A stretch of 52,927 nt of DNA from an uncultured Opitutia bacterium (GCA_903840415.1 CAIMFY010000018.1:1-52927); one strand, 5' to 3'; shown: positions 1 through 8,773, counted from the first letter of the stretch. Notes: generated by a model not told the origin, from the sequence alone. Program-made: numbers and translations.

Positions 1-114
1 CCGGGCTCGTGCCTGTCGCGCTGGCGGGGCGATGCCGCGAACTGACGCGGTGCTCATTGTGTCCGGTGCAAACCCGGAGATTAACGGCCGCACTCGCTGT
101 TCGCGCGGCCTCAT
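1..114 (-). CDS. possible partial ORF leaving the left edge
   Basis: An ATG at 114 opens a minus-strand frame that stays open to the window edge, with a second in-frame ATG at 57. The visible N-terminus is rich in Arg, Ala and Pro and shows no motif I recognise. It would lie downstream of gmk on the same strand, where another metabolic or RNA-polymerase-associated gene could sit, but nothing visible identifies it. It could equally be non-coding. Confidence 0.2.
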   Translation of the reverse strand, partial: MRPREQRVRPLISGFAPDTMSTASVRGIAPPARQARAR

Positions 115-254
115 TGGCTCTTTATCTCAAACCGCCTTCACGGGCTCGCTGTGATAAAAGCCTATGGTTTTTCGAACGGTAGAGCGACCGGCGCAGCGCC
201 GGGTCGGACTTCGGATCGTCGCGAGGAAGCTCGCGGGCAAAATCGGACAGCGGT

Positions 255-866
255 TTAGTTACCGGCAGCAGCGCGAACGCGCGCTTGATCAACGATGGCA
301 AGCAAGGCGGCGAAGTCTTCGTCGCGGGTGCGGCTTTCGATCACGGAGTCGAATTTATGCGCCTCGCGCAGTTCGCGTTCGGCCGTCTTCATGCGCCCGG
401 CAATCTCGTTTTCGTTGTCCTTCGCCCGCGTGCGCATCCGTGCGATCAGCCGCTCACGATCGACAACGATGAACACTGTCGTCATCGCGCGAGCGAGCAC
501 CGGGTCGCTCTTCGCGGCGCGGCGAAAACTTTCCACGCCCTGCACGTCGACGCTGATGATAAGACTTTGCCCGCGTCCCAGCGGCTCGAGCACACTGGAC
601 TTCAGCGTGCCATAGAGCCGGTCGTGTTTGTCGCCGTGCACCAGCGCCCATTCCAGAAAATCACCGGCGTCGGTTCGACGTTTGAATTCTTCCGGCGAGA
701 AAAAGTGATAGTGCACGCCGTTGATTTCGCCGTCGCGCGGCGAACGAGTCGTGGTGGTGACGACGCGGCCAAACGCCGGCACTTCGGTGACGAGCCGGTC
801 GCACAGCGTGCTTTTTCCCGAGCCGGCGGGGCCGGCAATCACGAGCAGCACGGGTGGCGGAGGCAT
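255..866 (-). CDS. gmk: guanylate kinase
   Basis: Cytosolic enzyme that phosphorylates GMP to GDP with ATP. The P-loop GPAGSGKST lies near residue 10, and the GMP-binding stretch with RSPRDGEINGVHYHFF follows around residues 38-55, which is the family signature. The later segment with the Asp-Val-Gln-Gly motif and the Arg-rich lid (RERLIARMRTRAKDNENEI) also fits. At 203 residues it has the usual length. The frame is open further upstream, but the ATG at 866 gives the family N-terminus and leaves a 4-bp gap after the membrane-protein gene, so the two are probably co-transcribed. The TAA stop is at 255-257. Confidence 0.95.
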   Translation of the reverse strand: MPPPPVLLVIAGPAGSGKSTLCDRLVTEVPAFGRVVTTTTRSPRDGEINGVHYHFFSPEEFKRRTDAGDFLEWALVHGDKHDRLYGTLKSSVLEPLGRGQSLIISVDVQGVESFRRAAKSDPVLARAMTTVFIVVDRERLIARMRTRAKDNENEIAGRMKTAERELREAHKFDSVIESRTRDEDFAALLAIVDQARVRAAAGN

Positions 867-870
867 CGGC

Positions 871-1407
871 TCAGTAGGTGAAGGCCACGCCGCAAAGCAG
901 CAATCCGTATCCTGCGAGTGCGCCGCCGACGGTGCGCGCGCGCCCTGGCCGCGCAAACAGCCACGCGATGAAATCGCGCAGCCGGTAGGGTTGCGCACCG
1001 AGCCAAATGGCCAGTGCGATGGCGACGTAGACAGCGGCGACCATCAGTTTTCGTTGCTGCGGCTCCTCCATGTAGGCGGCGTCGAGCAGTGGCATCGCAC
1101 CCATCAGGACCAGCACACACGCCCCGCGCACCGCGAGAAAATCCGGCACGCACGAAAACGACAGCACGGCGATCACGGCAAAAGCAAAAAAAAGCAAAAC
1201 GTGGTAATCGCCGAAATCCGCCGCCGAAAGATGCCAGATCGCATTGAGAAACCACGCGGCCCCGGCGCTAAAAAAGACATAAGCCGCCACCGTGGAGCGA
1301 GGAAAAGCTTTCAGCGCCGCGGCGTAACCAGAGTGATTAAGCAACAGCGGCCCGCCGAGCGCGAGGAGCAGCAGGCCAGGAATCAGAGTGGCGACAGTCA
1401 GGGACAT
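871..1407 (-). CDS. multi-pass membrane protein of unknown function
   Basis: A 178-residue protein made almost entirely of hydrophobic segments, about six in number. The first begins at residue 3, and the last ends near the C-terminus after a short basic stretch (RPGRARTV). I do not recognise the family and see no catalytic motif. It lies between miaB and gmk on the same strand, 82 bp after miaB and 4 bp before gmk, so it is probably part of one transcript with gmk. The leader before the ATG is pyrimidine-rich and lacks a Shine-Dalgarno sequence. Confidence 0.75.
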   Translation of the reverse strand: MSLTVATLIPGLLLLALGGPLLLNHSGYAAALKAFPRSTVAAYVFFSAGAAWFLNAIWHLSAADFGDYHVLLFFAFAVIAVLSFSCVPDFLAVRGACVLVLMGAMPLLDAAYMEEPQQRKLMVAAVYVAIALAIWLGAQPYRLRDFIAWLFARPGRARTVGGALAGYGLLLCGVAFTY

Positions 1408-1417
1408 TGGAAAGAGC

Positions 1418-1484
1418 GAGAGTTGAGGGTTGAGGGTTTAGTGTCCAGCCGCGGATGCGCGAGGCGTTGATTCTCTCAACTCTC
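1418..1484. repeat. inverted repeat between miaB and the membrane-protein gene
   Basis: A perfect 10-bp pair of arms lies at 1418-1427 (gagagttgag) and 1475-1484 (ctcaactctc). The outer sequence carries further GAGGGTTGA/CTCAACC-like repeats, so the gap between the genes is dominated by purine-rich GAGTTGA units facing their complements. It has no T-tract and the loop is long, so it is not a classical terminator. It may be a dispersed intergenic repeat or an mRNA-stabilising hairpin. Confidence 0.4.
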
Positions 1485-1489
1485 AGCGC

Positions 1490-2893
1490 TCAACCATTGA
1501 CTCCGGCGAGCTCCAGCGCGCCGTAAAGGGTGCTGACGCTCGCGCGTTCGATTTTAAGAGGCACGAGTTGACCCGTGAGGCGCGGCTCGGCTTCGAAGAT
1601 GCACACGCGGTTGCCCCGCGTGCGGCCGGTGAAGCGCTCGCCGGTTTTGTCAGGGCCGTCGACAAGCACCTCTTCGACCCGCCCGATGAGCTTGGCCGTG
1701 CGGCGCAGGGAATTTTGCTGGAGGACGTCGAGCAGGATTTGATTGCGGCGTTCTTTCACCTCGTCGGGCACTTGTTGCGCCAGCGTGGCGGCAGGCGTGC
1801 CGGTGCGGATCGAATACTTGAAAATGTAGGCCATATCGAAGTCGCACGCAGCGAACAGGTCGCGCGTCTGCTCGAAATCCGCGTCGGTTTCGCCAGGAAA
1901 TCCCACAATCACGTCAGTGGAAAAATACATGTCGGGCCGCACCGCTCGCAGCGCCTCGACGATTTCGCGGTAGCGATCGCGGGTGTAGGGCCGGTTCATC
2001 GCGCGGAGAATGCGATCGCTGCCGGACTGCATCGGCAGGTGCACGTAGCCGCAAAGTTTTTCGAGCCGGCCATAGGCGGCCACGAGATCGTCCCGGAAGC
2101 CGCGCGGGTGCGGTGAGGTGAAGCGGATGCGCGCAATGCCATCGATGGCGTGGACGCGCTCCAGCAACTGCACAAACGGCGTCACGCCGTCGGTATGAGC
2201 ATAATCGCGGCGGCCGTAGCTCGTGACAATTTGCCCGAGCAGTGTGATTTCGCGCACGCCGCGTTCGGCGAGCGCGCGGCACTCGGCGACGATTTCGTCC
2301 ATTGGACGCGAGCGTTCGTCGCCCCGCGTTTTCGGGACGATGCAGAAGGAGCAATCCATGTTGCAGCCCTGCTGGATCGAAACGAACGCCGTGACCTGCC
2401 GCTCCGCCAGCGCGTGATCCTTGATCGTGTTTTGCGAGCCGGTTTCCTCGCCGATATCGACCAGCGTCTCGCCGATGGGCGCACCGGCCTCGCGGGCGGC
2501 GCGGAGATTGTCGAGGTAGCCGGGGACTTGGTGGAACTTCTGCGTGCCGATGATGAGATCGACATCGGGCAACTGATCGAGCAGCGCGGCACCGCGATTT
2601 TGGGCCATGCAGCCGAGAATCCCGAGGACGAAGTCGGGTTGGGATTTTTTGCGGTGCTGAAGATTGGCCGCCTTGCCGATGGCTTTTTGCTCGGCGGCGT
2701 CGCGCACGCTGCAGGTGTTGAGCAGGAGGATGTCGCAGTCGTCCTCGTCGGGCACGATCCGGTAGCCGCGGGCGCGGAGCATCGCCGCGACAGCCTCGCT
2801 GTCGCGTTCGTTCATCTGGCACCCGTAGGTCTTGATGTGGACGCGGTTCAATTTCGGAAGGGTCTTGGTTACTGTCCGTGTCCGCCGGGTCAA
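1490..2893 (-). CDS. miaB: tRNA-2-methylthio-N6-dimethylallyladenosine synthase MiaB
   Basis: Radical-SAM methylthiotransferase that adds the methylthio group to i6A37 of tRNAs. The N-terminal UPF0004 domain carries its three cluster cysteines at about residues 25 (TYGCQMN), 61 (LLNTCSVR) and 95 (GILGCMAQ). The radical-SAM CxxxCxxC is at 177-184 (CNMDCSFC), followed by KTRGDERSRP. A TRAM-like tail ends the protein. The frame is open much further upstream, but that part is antisense to the next gene. I chose a TTG at 2893 because GGGAGG precedes it by about 10 nt and because it gives 467 residues, near the family norm. A TTG at about residue 15 (LNRVHIK) is the alternative. It diverges from the phosphoesterase gene across 66 bp. 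Confidence 0.95.
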   Translation of the reverse strand: MTRRTRTVTKTLPKLNRVHIKTYGCQMNERDSEAVAAMLRARGYRIVPDEDDCDILLLNTCSVRDAAEQKAIGKAANLQHRKKSQPDFVLGILGCMAQNRGAALLDQLPDVDLIIGTQKFHQVPGYLDNLRAAREAGAPIGETLVDIGEETGSQNTIKDHALAERQVTAFVSIQQGCNMDCSFCIVPKTRGDERSRPMDEIVAECRALAERGVREITLLGQIVTSYGRRDYAHTDGVTPFVQLLERVHAIDGIARIRFTSPHPRGFRDDLVAAYGRLEKLCGYVHLPMQSGSDRILRAMNRPYTRDRYREIVEALRAVRPDMYFSTDVIVGFPGETDADFEQTRDLFAACDFDMAYIFKYSIRTGTPAATLAQQVPDEVKERRNQILLDVLQQNSLRRTAKLIGRVEEVLVDGPDKTGERFTGRTRGNRVCIFEAEPRLTGQLVPLKIERASVSTLYGALELAGVNG

Positions 2894-2959
2894 CGCGGTA
2901 AAACCTCCCCACCCAAGCTTGCGACGGCGTCTGAGCGCGCCACGCTGCGATGCAACGTT

Positions 2960-4303
2960 ATGCGCCCGTTTTTTGCCGCCCTTCTTTTTCTGCTCGCTGG
3001 AATCGGGCGCGCCGCCGAGGTCGAAGCGATTGTGTTCGTCGCGGGCGATATGCACTCGGCCTATGATCGTATGGCGCAGTTTGTCGCGCGCATCGATCGG
3101 GTGCGGGCGGAAAATCCCGGCGTGCCGCTCGCGATCTTGATCGATGGCGACACGTTTGAACTGGGCAACGCTGTCGCCCGTCGCAGCGAGGGCGCGGTGG
3201 AGTTTGCGCTCTTCGCTGCGCTCGCGCAACGGGCGCCGACCGTGCTCAACCTCGGCAACCACGAGCCGGAATTCTTCGACCTGACGGAAACCGTCTCCCG
3301 CGTGCGCGCTACCGGCGTCGCCGTGGTGGGCGGCAACGTGCGCGATCGCGCGACCGGAAAAGTTTTCGCCGATGCGTCGGTGCGCGTGAAACTCGGCGCG
3401 CGCGAAGCCACGGTGGTCGGCATCACCACGGATCGGCTCGCGACGTTTCGCGTGGCGGTGCGACCGACGCTTGATCTTTCGGATCCGGTGGTTTGGGCGA
3501 AACAGAATCTTCCTGCTCTGCTGCAGAATCAGCCGCTGCCAATTTTGCTGACGCATGTGGGAGTGAAGGCCGACCGCGCGATTCTGCCGCTGGTGCCGGA
3601 TGGCACGCTCTTCGCCGGCGCTCACGATCACCTGCGTTTCGTGCATCACGAGGGCCGGACGGTTTATTTTCATTCGGGCAGTTGGACGGAATTTGTTTCG
3701 ATCGCGCGGCTGCGGCCGACGGCAGCGGGGCCGAATTGGGAGGTCGAACAAGTGCGCCTCGCCGCCGATGATCCGGTGGACGAAGAACTCGCCCAGCTCA
3801 TTCGTGCTACGCTGGCGCAGCAACTCACTTCGGCGGAGACCGTGGTCGTTGGTCACACGGCGCGTGCGCTCGGACCAACGGATGCGGCGACGTTTGTCGT
3901 CGAGGCGGCGCGCCAGGCTACCGGGGTCGATGCCGCCGCCATCGGCGGAACGACGTTTGGTGCCGGACTGCCGGCGGGCGACGTTTCACGTTTTGCGCTC
4001 GATGCGTGCGTGCGGTTCGACGGCGCACTCTTTGTAGGCGAAGTGACGGGCGCGCAGTTGCAGAAAATTTTGGCACACGCGAATCAGGGCCCCGACACGC
4101 CGTTCGCAGCGTGCGAAGGTGAAAACCTGATCGCCGTCGCGCCGACGTCGATCAATCCCGAGAAACGCTACCGCCTCGTCACGACGGACTGGGGCGCGCG
4201 CAACGCCAAGAACTATTTTGGCGATGCGGCGCCGGCGTTTGCCGAGCGTCCGGAGTTGAAATTGAAAGCCGCCGTGATCGCCGCACTTGCGCCGGCGAAA
4301 TAA
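2960..4303 (+). CDS. secreted 5'-nucleotidase/UshA-like metallophosphoesterase
   Basis: Predicted exported phosphohydrolase acting on nucleotides or related phosphate esters outside the cytoplasm. The N-terminus (MRPFFAALLFLLAGIGRAAE) reads as a cleavable signal peptide. Metal-binding motifs follow in calcineurin-like order: AGDMH near residue 31, DGDTFE, LGNHEPEF, LLTHVG and GAHDHLRF. A second domain after about residue 280 (ETVVVGHTARALG) resembles the 5'-nucleotidase C-terminal domain. At 447 residues it is shorter than UshA. The first motif is GDMH rather than the more usual DxHG. Start is the ATG at 2960. The next gene's proposed GTG lies 1 bp after this stop. The exact substrate cannot be read from sequence. 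Confidence 0.85.
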   Translation: MRPFFAALLFLLAGIGRAAEVEAIVFVAGDMHSAYDRMAQFVARIDRVRAENPGVPLAILIDGDTFELGNAVARRSEGAVEFALFAALAQRAPTVLNLGNHEPEFFDLTETVSRVRATGVAVVGGNVRDRATGKVFADASVRVKLGAREATVVGITTDRLATFRVAVRPTLDLSDPVVWAKQNLPALLQNQPLPILLTHVGVKADRAILPLVPDGTLFAGAHDHLRFVHHEGRTVYFHSGSWTEFVSIARLRPTAAGPNWEVEQVRLAADDPVDEELAQLIRATLAQQLTSAETVVVGHTARALGPTDAATFVVEAARQATGVDAAAIGGTTFGAGLPAGDVSRFALDACVRFDGALFVGEVTGAQLQKILAHANQGPDTPFAACEGENLIAVAPTSINPEKRYRLVTTDWGARNAKNYFGDAAPAFAERPELKLKAAVIAALAPAK

Positions 4304-4304
4304 C

Positions 4305-5234
4305 GTGAAACCGCGCGGGCTTCGCCTGATGGTCTGTTTCTCCGCGCTACCTGCGATCGCGCAGCAGCCCTCCGCACCTCCAGCGGTCGACGATCTCTAT
4401 CAGATCGGCAAACAGCTTTTCGACCAACTCGCGCCGCCGGAGATCAAAGCGCAATATGAAATTCCCTCGAAGGAGCAGTGGGATGAGTTTGCTGCGCGAC
4501 TTCAGCGCGCCCTGGAAAACGACGATCTGACTGCACTCGCCGCCTATGAGCCCGAAGCGCGCGCGGCGCTCATGGCGTTGCGGACGTTGCCGGGTTACGA
4601 GGATTACGCCGATTGGCTGGAGCAGCGGCTTGATGAAATTTCAGTTGCGCGCGATGTCACGACGCCACCGGGTCCGACAGCGAAACCGCTTCCGCCAGCT
4701 GCGCGGGGAATGCTGCCCTACTACGAGCTTTGGGTCGCGCGAGTGCGGACGCGGCCTGCACCGGCGCGGGCGGCGGAGATTATGCCACGGTTGCGTGCGG
4801 CGTTTGTCGCAGAAGGTGTGCCGCCGGAGCTCGCGTGGCTGGCAGAGGCGGAGTCGTCGCTGAATCCCGCCGCGCGCAGTCCGGCCGGCGCGAAGGGGTT
4901 GTTTCAATTCATGCCAAGCACGGCGCGAGGTCTCGGCCTCAGCACGTTTCTTCCGGACGATCGCACCGATCCGGAAAAATCCGCGCACGCCGCCGCGCGC
5001 TACTTGCGGATGTTGCACGGAAAATTCGGCGACTGGCCGCTCGCGCTGGCGGCCTACAACGCCGGCGAGGGCCGCGTCGGCCGCGAGTTGGCGGCGCGTC
5101 ACGCGCATGATTTCGCCAGTATCGCGGGTTCGTTGCCGGCGGAGACGCGCATGTATGTCCCGAAAGTCTGTGCGCTAGTCGCGGTGCGCGCAGGCGTGCC
5201 GCCAGAGAAAATTCCGTGGCCCCGGAGCGATTAG
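4305..5234 (+). CDS. lytic transglycosylase (SLT domain)
   Basis: Predicted periplasmic muramidase that cleaves peptidoglycan glycan strands with anhydro-muropeptide formation. A weak signal peptide (about residues 1-20, ending AIAQQ) is followed by a helical region. A C-terminal SLT domain then begins near residue 165: the putative catalytic Glu is about residue 183 in ESSLNP, followed by GLFQFMPSTA (199-208) and AAYNAGEGRV (249-258), the family's canonical triad of motifs. I chose the GTG at 4305, just after the previous stop. A TTG at 4287 or an ATG at 4329 are alternatives. The 3' end runs close to the next gene, whose frame is open across this stop. Confidence 0.9.
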   Translation: MKPRGLRLMVCFSALPAIAQQPSAPPAVDDLYQIGKQLFDQLAPPEIKAQYEIPSKEQWDEFAARLQRALENDDLTALAAYEPEARAALMALRTLPGYEDYADWLEQRLDEISVARDVTTPPGPTAKPLPPAARGMLPYYELWVARVRTRPAPARAAEIMPRLRAAFVAEGVPPELAWLAEAESSLNPAARSPAGAKGLFQFMPSTARGLGLSTFLPDDRTDPEKSAHAAARYLRMLHGKFGDWPLALAAYNAGEGRVGRELAARHAHDFASIAGSLPAETRMYVPKVCALVAVRAGVPPEKIPWPRSD

Positions 5235-5290
5235 CGCGGGCGTCTGGCAAATCTGTTCGCCAGCGGCAGCCGGAGCGTTTTGCTCGCGGG

Positions 5291-6634
5291 ATGGGATTTT
5301 TCGATCGATTTTCTGGCAAGAAGACCGCTTCCGCCCCGGGCGAAAATCCGGCGCCGGCCACCGCACCTGTGACGCCGGCCGACGCGGTGCCACGGCTGGC
5401 GGCGGCGCGCGCGAAGCTCGAGGCGAAGGATTTGCCGGGCGCGCTCGCGATTTATGAGGAACTGCTGGCGGTCGCTGGCGATCGGGCTGATGTGCTCGTC
5501 GCCATTTCCGGTGATCTCGGGGCGCGGGGCCACGTGGCGCAGATTATCGAGTTCGTGGCGCCGCGTTACGATGCGGAGCGGCACGGGCCGGCGACGGGCA
5601 TCAACTTGCTCCAGGCTTACCTCGTCACGCGCAACGCCGATGCGGCGCAGCACGTGCTCGACATCCTCTTCGCCCTCAACCGGCCCGAGCTCGAACAGCG
5701 GCTGCACGGTTTCTCCAATGCGATCGCGGAGATGATTCATGAGCGTCACGCGCCACTCGATCCGGGGGCGGTAGCTCAAATCGCCGAGGTGACGAAGATC
5801 GGTCTCATCACGATCAGTAAACCGATTTGGAGTTACGGACTTGAGGCGCTGGCGGCGCAGGTATTGCCGACGAAGGAAGGGCGGCTGAGAAAAATTGCCT
5901 TTGCGCAACTGGCGCTGCCCGGTGCTTACGCCGATCTCGCGGCGGCGATGGCCCAGCCAGAAGACGAACTTTGCCGGTTGTCGCGGGCGCTGCCGGTGTG
6001 GTTGGCGGAGACGTTTTATTTTTCGACGGCCTACGCCCCGGTTGCGGCCGTCGGCGTGATGCACCGGCCCGGCCTGCCGGCGCAGGCGATGATTTTTGCG
6101 GCGGAATGGTCGGCGGAAAACCTGCGTCAACTTGTGGAAACGAGCGAGGGGCTGGACTACATTTTCACCGGCGCGCTGCATGTGGCGGGCGAGGAGCTTG
6201 AACTCATTCTGCGTGTCTGGGAGGTGAAGAAATTGCGCGAGCGAAAGACGTTTACGGCGAAATGGACGCGCGCGACGGCCGACGTCGAGCTGGCGAAGCT
6301 GCACGAGCAAGTGCGCGCGTTCATGGAGTGGAAGCCCGCCGGAGCGGGGCTGGGTTACACGGTGCCGCCGCAGCCCCGGGCGTGGCTCGACACCCTCGGA
6401 GCCTCGCTGGGCGCATTTCTCGTGGATAAAAATATCCTGCCCAAGGAATCGTTCGCGATGCCGGAGGCCGTGCTCGCGGCGGAGGCGGCGCGGGCGGCGG
6501 CGGGCGAAACGGCCTCGCTGGCCTATCTCACGTTGCGCGCGCGACTGACGAAAGCCATGGGCGTGCCGGCCCCGGCGAATGTCGCACTGGTGGAATCGGC
6601 CCTTGTAACGCAGGCTTCCAACCTGCCGTCCTAA
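5291..6634 (+). CDS. TPR-like protein of unknown function
   Basis: A 447-residue soluble protein starting MGFFDRFSGKK, followed by a Pro/Ala linker (about 15-35). A helical section resembling tetratricopeptide repeats follows (AARAKLEAKDLPGALAIYEELL, continuing to about residue 150). The rest is mixed alpha/beta with no motif I recognise. No signal peptide or membrane segment is visible. It sits 56 bp after the lytic transglycosylase on the same strand. The frame is open upstream to 5216, overlapping that gene, but the ATG at 5291 gives a more normal N-terminus. Function unknown. Confidence 0.75.
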   Translation: MGFFDRFSGKKTASAPGENPAPATAPVTPADAVPRLAAARAKLEAKDLPGALAIYEELLAVAGDRADVLVAISGDLGARGHVAQIIEFVAPRYDAERHGPATGINLLQAYLVTRNADAAQHVLDILFALNRPELEQRLHGFSNAIAEMIHERHAPLDPGAVAQIAEVTKIGLITISKPIWSYGLEALAAQVLPTKEGRLRKIAFAQLALPGAYADLAAAMAQPEDELCRLSRALPVWLAETFYFSTAYAPVAAVGVMHRPGLPAQAMIFAAEWSAENLRQLVETSEGLDYIFTGALHVAGEELELILRVWEVKKLRERKTFTAKWTRATADVELAKLHEQVRAFMEWKPAGAGLGYTVPPQPRAWLDTLGASLGAFLVDKNILPKESFAMPEAVLAAEAARAAAGETASLAYLTLRARLTKAMGVPAPANVALVESALVTQASNLPS

Positions 6635-6667
6635 ATCAGTGTCGGCGGGAAGCCGGCGCCATTTTTC

Positions 6668-7723
6668 ATGCACTTGCCGACTTCCGATCTGCGCATTCGC
6701 TCGCAAAAACCGCTCGTCGCTCCGGCGACGCTCGAAGCGGATTATCCGTTGTCGGATGCGGGGGCGGAATTTGTGGCGCAAGCGCGGCGGGAGATCGCGC
6801 GTATTATGACCGGCGCCGACGATCGGTTGCTCGTGGTGGTGGGACCATGCTCGATCCACGATCCGGAGGCCGCGGTCGAGTATGCGGACCGGTTGCGCGA
6901 GGCGGCGGTGTTGCACGCGGACGCGCTGCTCGTCGCGATGCGCGTGTATTTCGAAAAACCGCGGACGGTCGTTGGCTGGAAGGGTTTCATCAACGACCCC
7001 GGGCTTGATGGCACGTTTCAGATCAACGATGGGCTGCGGCGCGCGCGAAAACTATTGATCGAAATCAATGCCCGCAACCTGCCGATCGCGACGGAGTTTT
7101 TGGACACGACCATCGGCCAGTATTTCGCGGATCTGGTGTCGTGGGGCGCGATCGGTGCACGGACGGTGGAGAGTCAGGTGCACCGCGAACTGGCATCGGG
7201 CTTGTCGATGCCGGTGGGTTTCAAGAATCGCACCGATGGCGACGTGCAGGTAGCGATCGATGCGATTCGCACGGCGCGCGCGCCGCACTGGTTTCCTTCG
7301 CTCACGCGCGAAGGCGTGCCGGCGATCCTTGGGACGACGGGGAACGAGCATGCGCATCTCGTGCTGCGCGGCGGTTCGGGCGGACCGAATTTTTCGGCGA
7401 CCCACATCCGTGCGGCGGCGGCGTTGTTGAAGAAAAATTCCCTGCCGCCGCATCTCATGGTGGATTGTTCGCATGCGAACAGCGGCAAGGATGCGGCCCA
7501 CCAGCCTGCTGTCGCCGCCGATCTCGCGGCGCAGATTGCCGGTGGCGATCGCGCGATCGCGGCGGTGATGATTGAGAGCAATCTGCTCGGCGGCGCGCAG
7601 GATTTTCAGACGCGACCGCTGGTGCATGGACGGAGCGTGACGGACGCTTGCCTCCCGTGGGAGCAAACGCTGCCGGTGCTTGCAACGCTTGCGGAGGCCG
7701 TAAAGGCGCGGCGAAAGAAATGA
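6668..7723 (+). CDS. aroG: 3-deoxy-7-phosphoheptulonate (DAHP) synthase, class I
   Basis: Condenses phosphoenolpyruvate and erythrose 4-phosphate in the first step of the shikimate pathway. Family signatures seen are VVGPCSIHDPEAA near residue 58, MRVYFEKPRTVVGWKGFINDP (about 93-113), the KNRTDG segment, GGSGGPNF, and MVDCSHANSGK. These are the AroF/AroG/AroH-type phosphate-binding and metal-binding regions. Length (351) matches the family. The feedback amino acid cannot be judged reliably by eye, so the symbol stands for the family rather than a Phe-sensitive isozyme. Its TGA abuts the rlmN stop with no intervening base. Confidence 0.93.
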   Translation: MHLPTSDLRIRSQKPLVAPATLEADYPLSDAGAEFVAQARREIARIMTGADDRLLVVVGPCSIHDPEAAVEYADRLREAAVLHADALLVAMRVYFEKPRTVVGWKGFINDPGLDGTFQINDGLRRARKLLIEINARNLPIATEFLDTTIGQYFADLVSWGAIGARTVESQVHRELASGLSMPVGFKNRTDGDVQVAIDAIRTARAPHWFPSLTREGVPAILGTTGNEHAHLVLRGGSGGPNFSATHIRAAAALLKKNSLPPHLMVDCSHANSGKDAAHQPAVAADLAAQIAGGDRAIAAVMIESNLLGGAQDFQTRPLVHGRSVTDACLPWEQTLPVLATLAEAVKARRKK

Positions 7724-8773
7724 TCAGCCGGCGATTGCGAGTTGTCCGCAGCCGGCGGCGATATCGAGACCGCGGCGCTGGCGGACGGTGCTCGGGAGTT
7801 TGAATTCGCTGGCGAGGATGTGTTGGAAAATTTTCGCGGCTGCGCTGTGGGTGGGTGTGCCGGCGTAACCGTGGGTCGGGTTGAGCGGAATCAGGTTTAC
7901 CTGCGCGGGGAGGCCACGGAGCAGTTCGCCGACGGCGCGGGCGTCCTCGGCGGAGTCGTTCTTCCCTTCGATCAGCGTCCACTCGTAGAAAATCCGCCGG
8001 CCCGTCGTCTCGCTGTAGGTGCGGCAGGCGGCCATGAGCTCGTCGAGCGGCCACTTCGTGGCGACCGGCACGAGCGCGGCGCGTCCGGCTTGCGTGGCGG
8101 CATGGAGAGAGACCGCGAGATTCAGCGGACGCTTTTCGCGGGCGAGGCGGAGAATGCCGGGCACGACTCCCACGGTGCTCAATGTGATGCGCTCGGCGCC
8201 GAGCGCGAGGCCGGCCTCGTCGCGCAGGATATCGATCGCGTGCATCACGGCATCGTAGTTGTGGAGCGGCTCGCCCATGCCCATGAGCACGACATTGCGG
8301 AGGCGGTGTGGTTCGCGCGCCAAGCGCAGCGCCCGGGCGACGTGCACGGCTTGCGCAACGATTTCGCCCGGCGAGAGGTGGCGCGTGTAGCCCATCTGGC
8401 CGGTGGCGCAAAACACGCACCCCATCGCACAGCCGACTTGCGAGCTGACGCAGGCGGTCACCCGGCCAGTGAAGCGCATCAGGACGGTCTCGACCGCTTC
8501 GCCGTCGGCGAGGGTGAGCAGATATTTGCGGGTGAAGCCGTCGCTCGAATCCGCCTCGCGAGCGACGGGCAGCGAACCGATGCGAGTTTCCTGGCTGAGG
8601 CGGGTGCGGACTTTTTCCGGCAACTCCGGCATCGCGGCGAACGAATCGGCGAGCGCGAGGTAAAGGTAATTCCACAGCCGGGCCGCATGGACCGGCGAGA
8701 ATCCCCAGCGCCCGAACAGAGCGCGCAATTCATCGCGGGTGAAGTTGTGGAGGTCGAGGCGGATGGCGGACAT
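7724..8773 (-). CDS. rlmN: dual-specificity 23S rRNA/tRNA adenine-C2 methyltransferase RlmN
   Basis: Radical-SAM enzyme that methylates C2 of A2503 in 23S rRNA and A37 of some tRNAs. The CxxxCxxC cluster motif is at residues 115-122 (CAMGCVFC), followed by ATGQMGYTRHL. GMGEPLHNYD, LSTVGVVPG and NLAVSLHA follow in the usual order. The C-terminal methyl-carrying Cys is about residue 342 in AAGCGQLA. Length 349 is typical. The ATG at 8773 was chosen because it yields the normal N-terminus (MSAIRLDL); an in-frame start 33 nt upstream is also possible. The leader is CT-rich with no Shine-Dalgarno sequence. Confidence 0.95.
   Translation of the reverse strand: MSAIRLDLHNFTRDELRALFGRWGFSPVHAARLWNYLYLALADSFAAMPELPEKVRTRLSQETRIGSLPVAREADSSDGFTRKYLLTLADGEAVETVLMRFTGRVTACVSSQVGCAMGCVFCATGQMGYTRHLSPGEIVAQAVHVARALRLAREPHRLRNVVLMGMGEPLHNYDAVMHAIDILRDEAGLALGAERITLSTVGVVPGILRLAREKRPLNLAVSLHAATQAGRAALVPVATKWPLDELMAACRTYSETTGRRIFYEWTLIEGKNDSAEDARAVGELLRGLPAQVNLIPLNPTHGYAGTPTHSAAAKIFQHILASEFKLPSTVRQRRGLDIAAGCGQLAIAG

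Noticed and set aside
2894-3856. A long minus-strand extension of the miaB frame, which would make a 788-residue protein.
   Set aside because: It lies entirely opposite the phosphoesterase gene, whose signal peptide and metal motifs are clear, and its composition is arginine/histidine-rich without family match.
5231-6916. A 561-codon open frame on the minus strand opposite the TPR-like gene and the start of aroG.
   Set aside because: Long antisense frames are common in GC-rich DNA; the sequence is Arg/His-rich with no domain.
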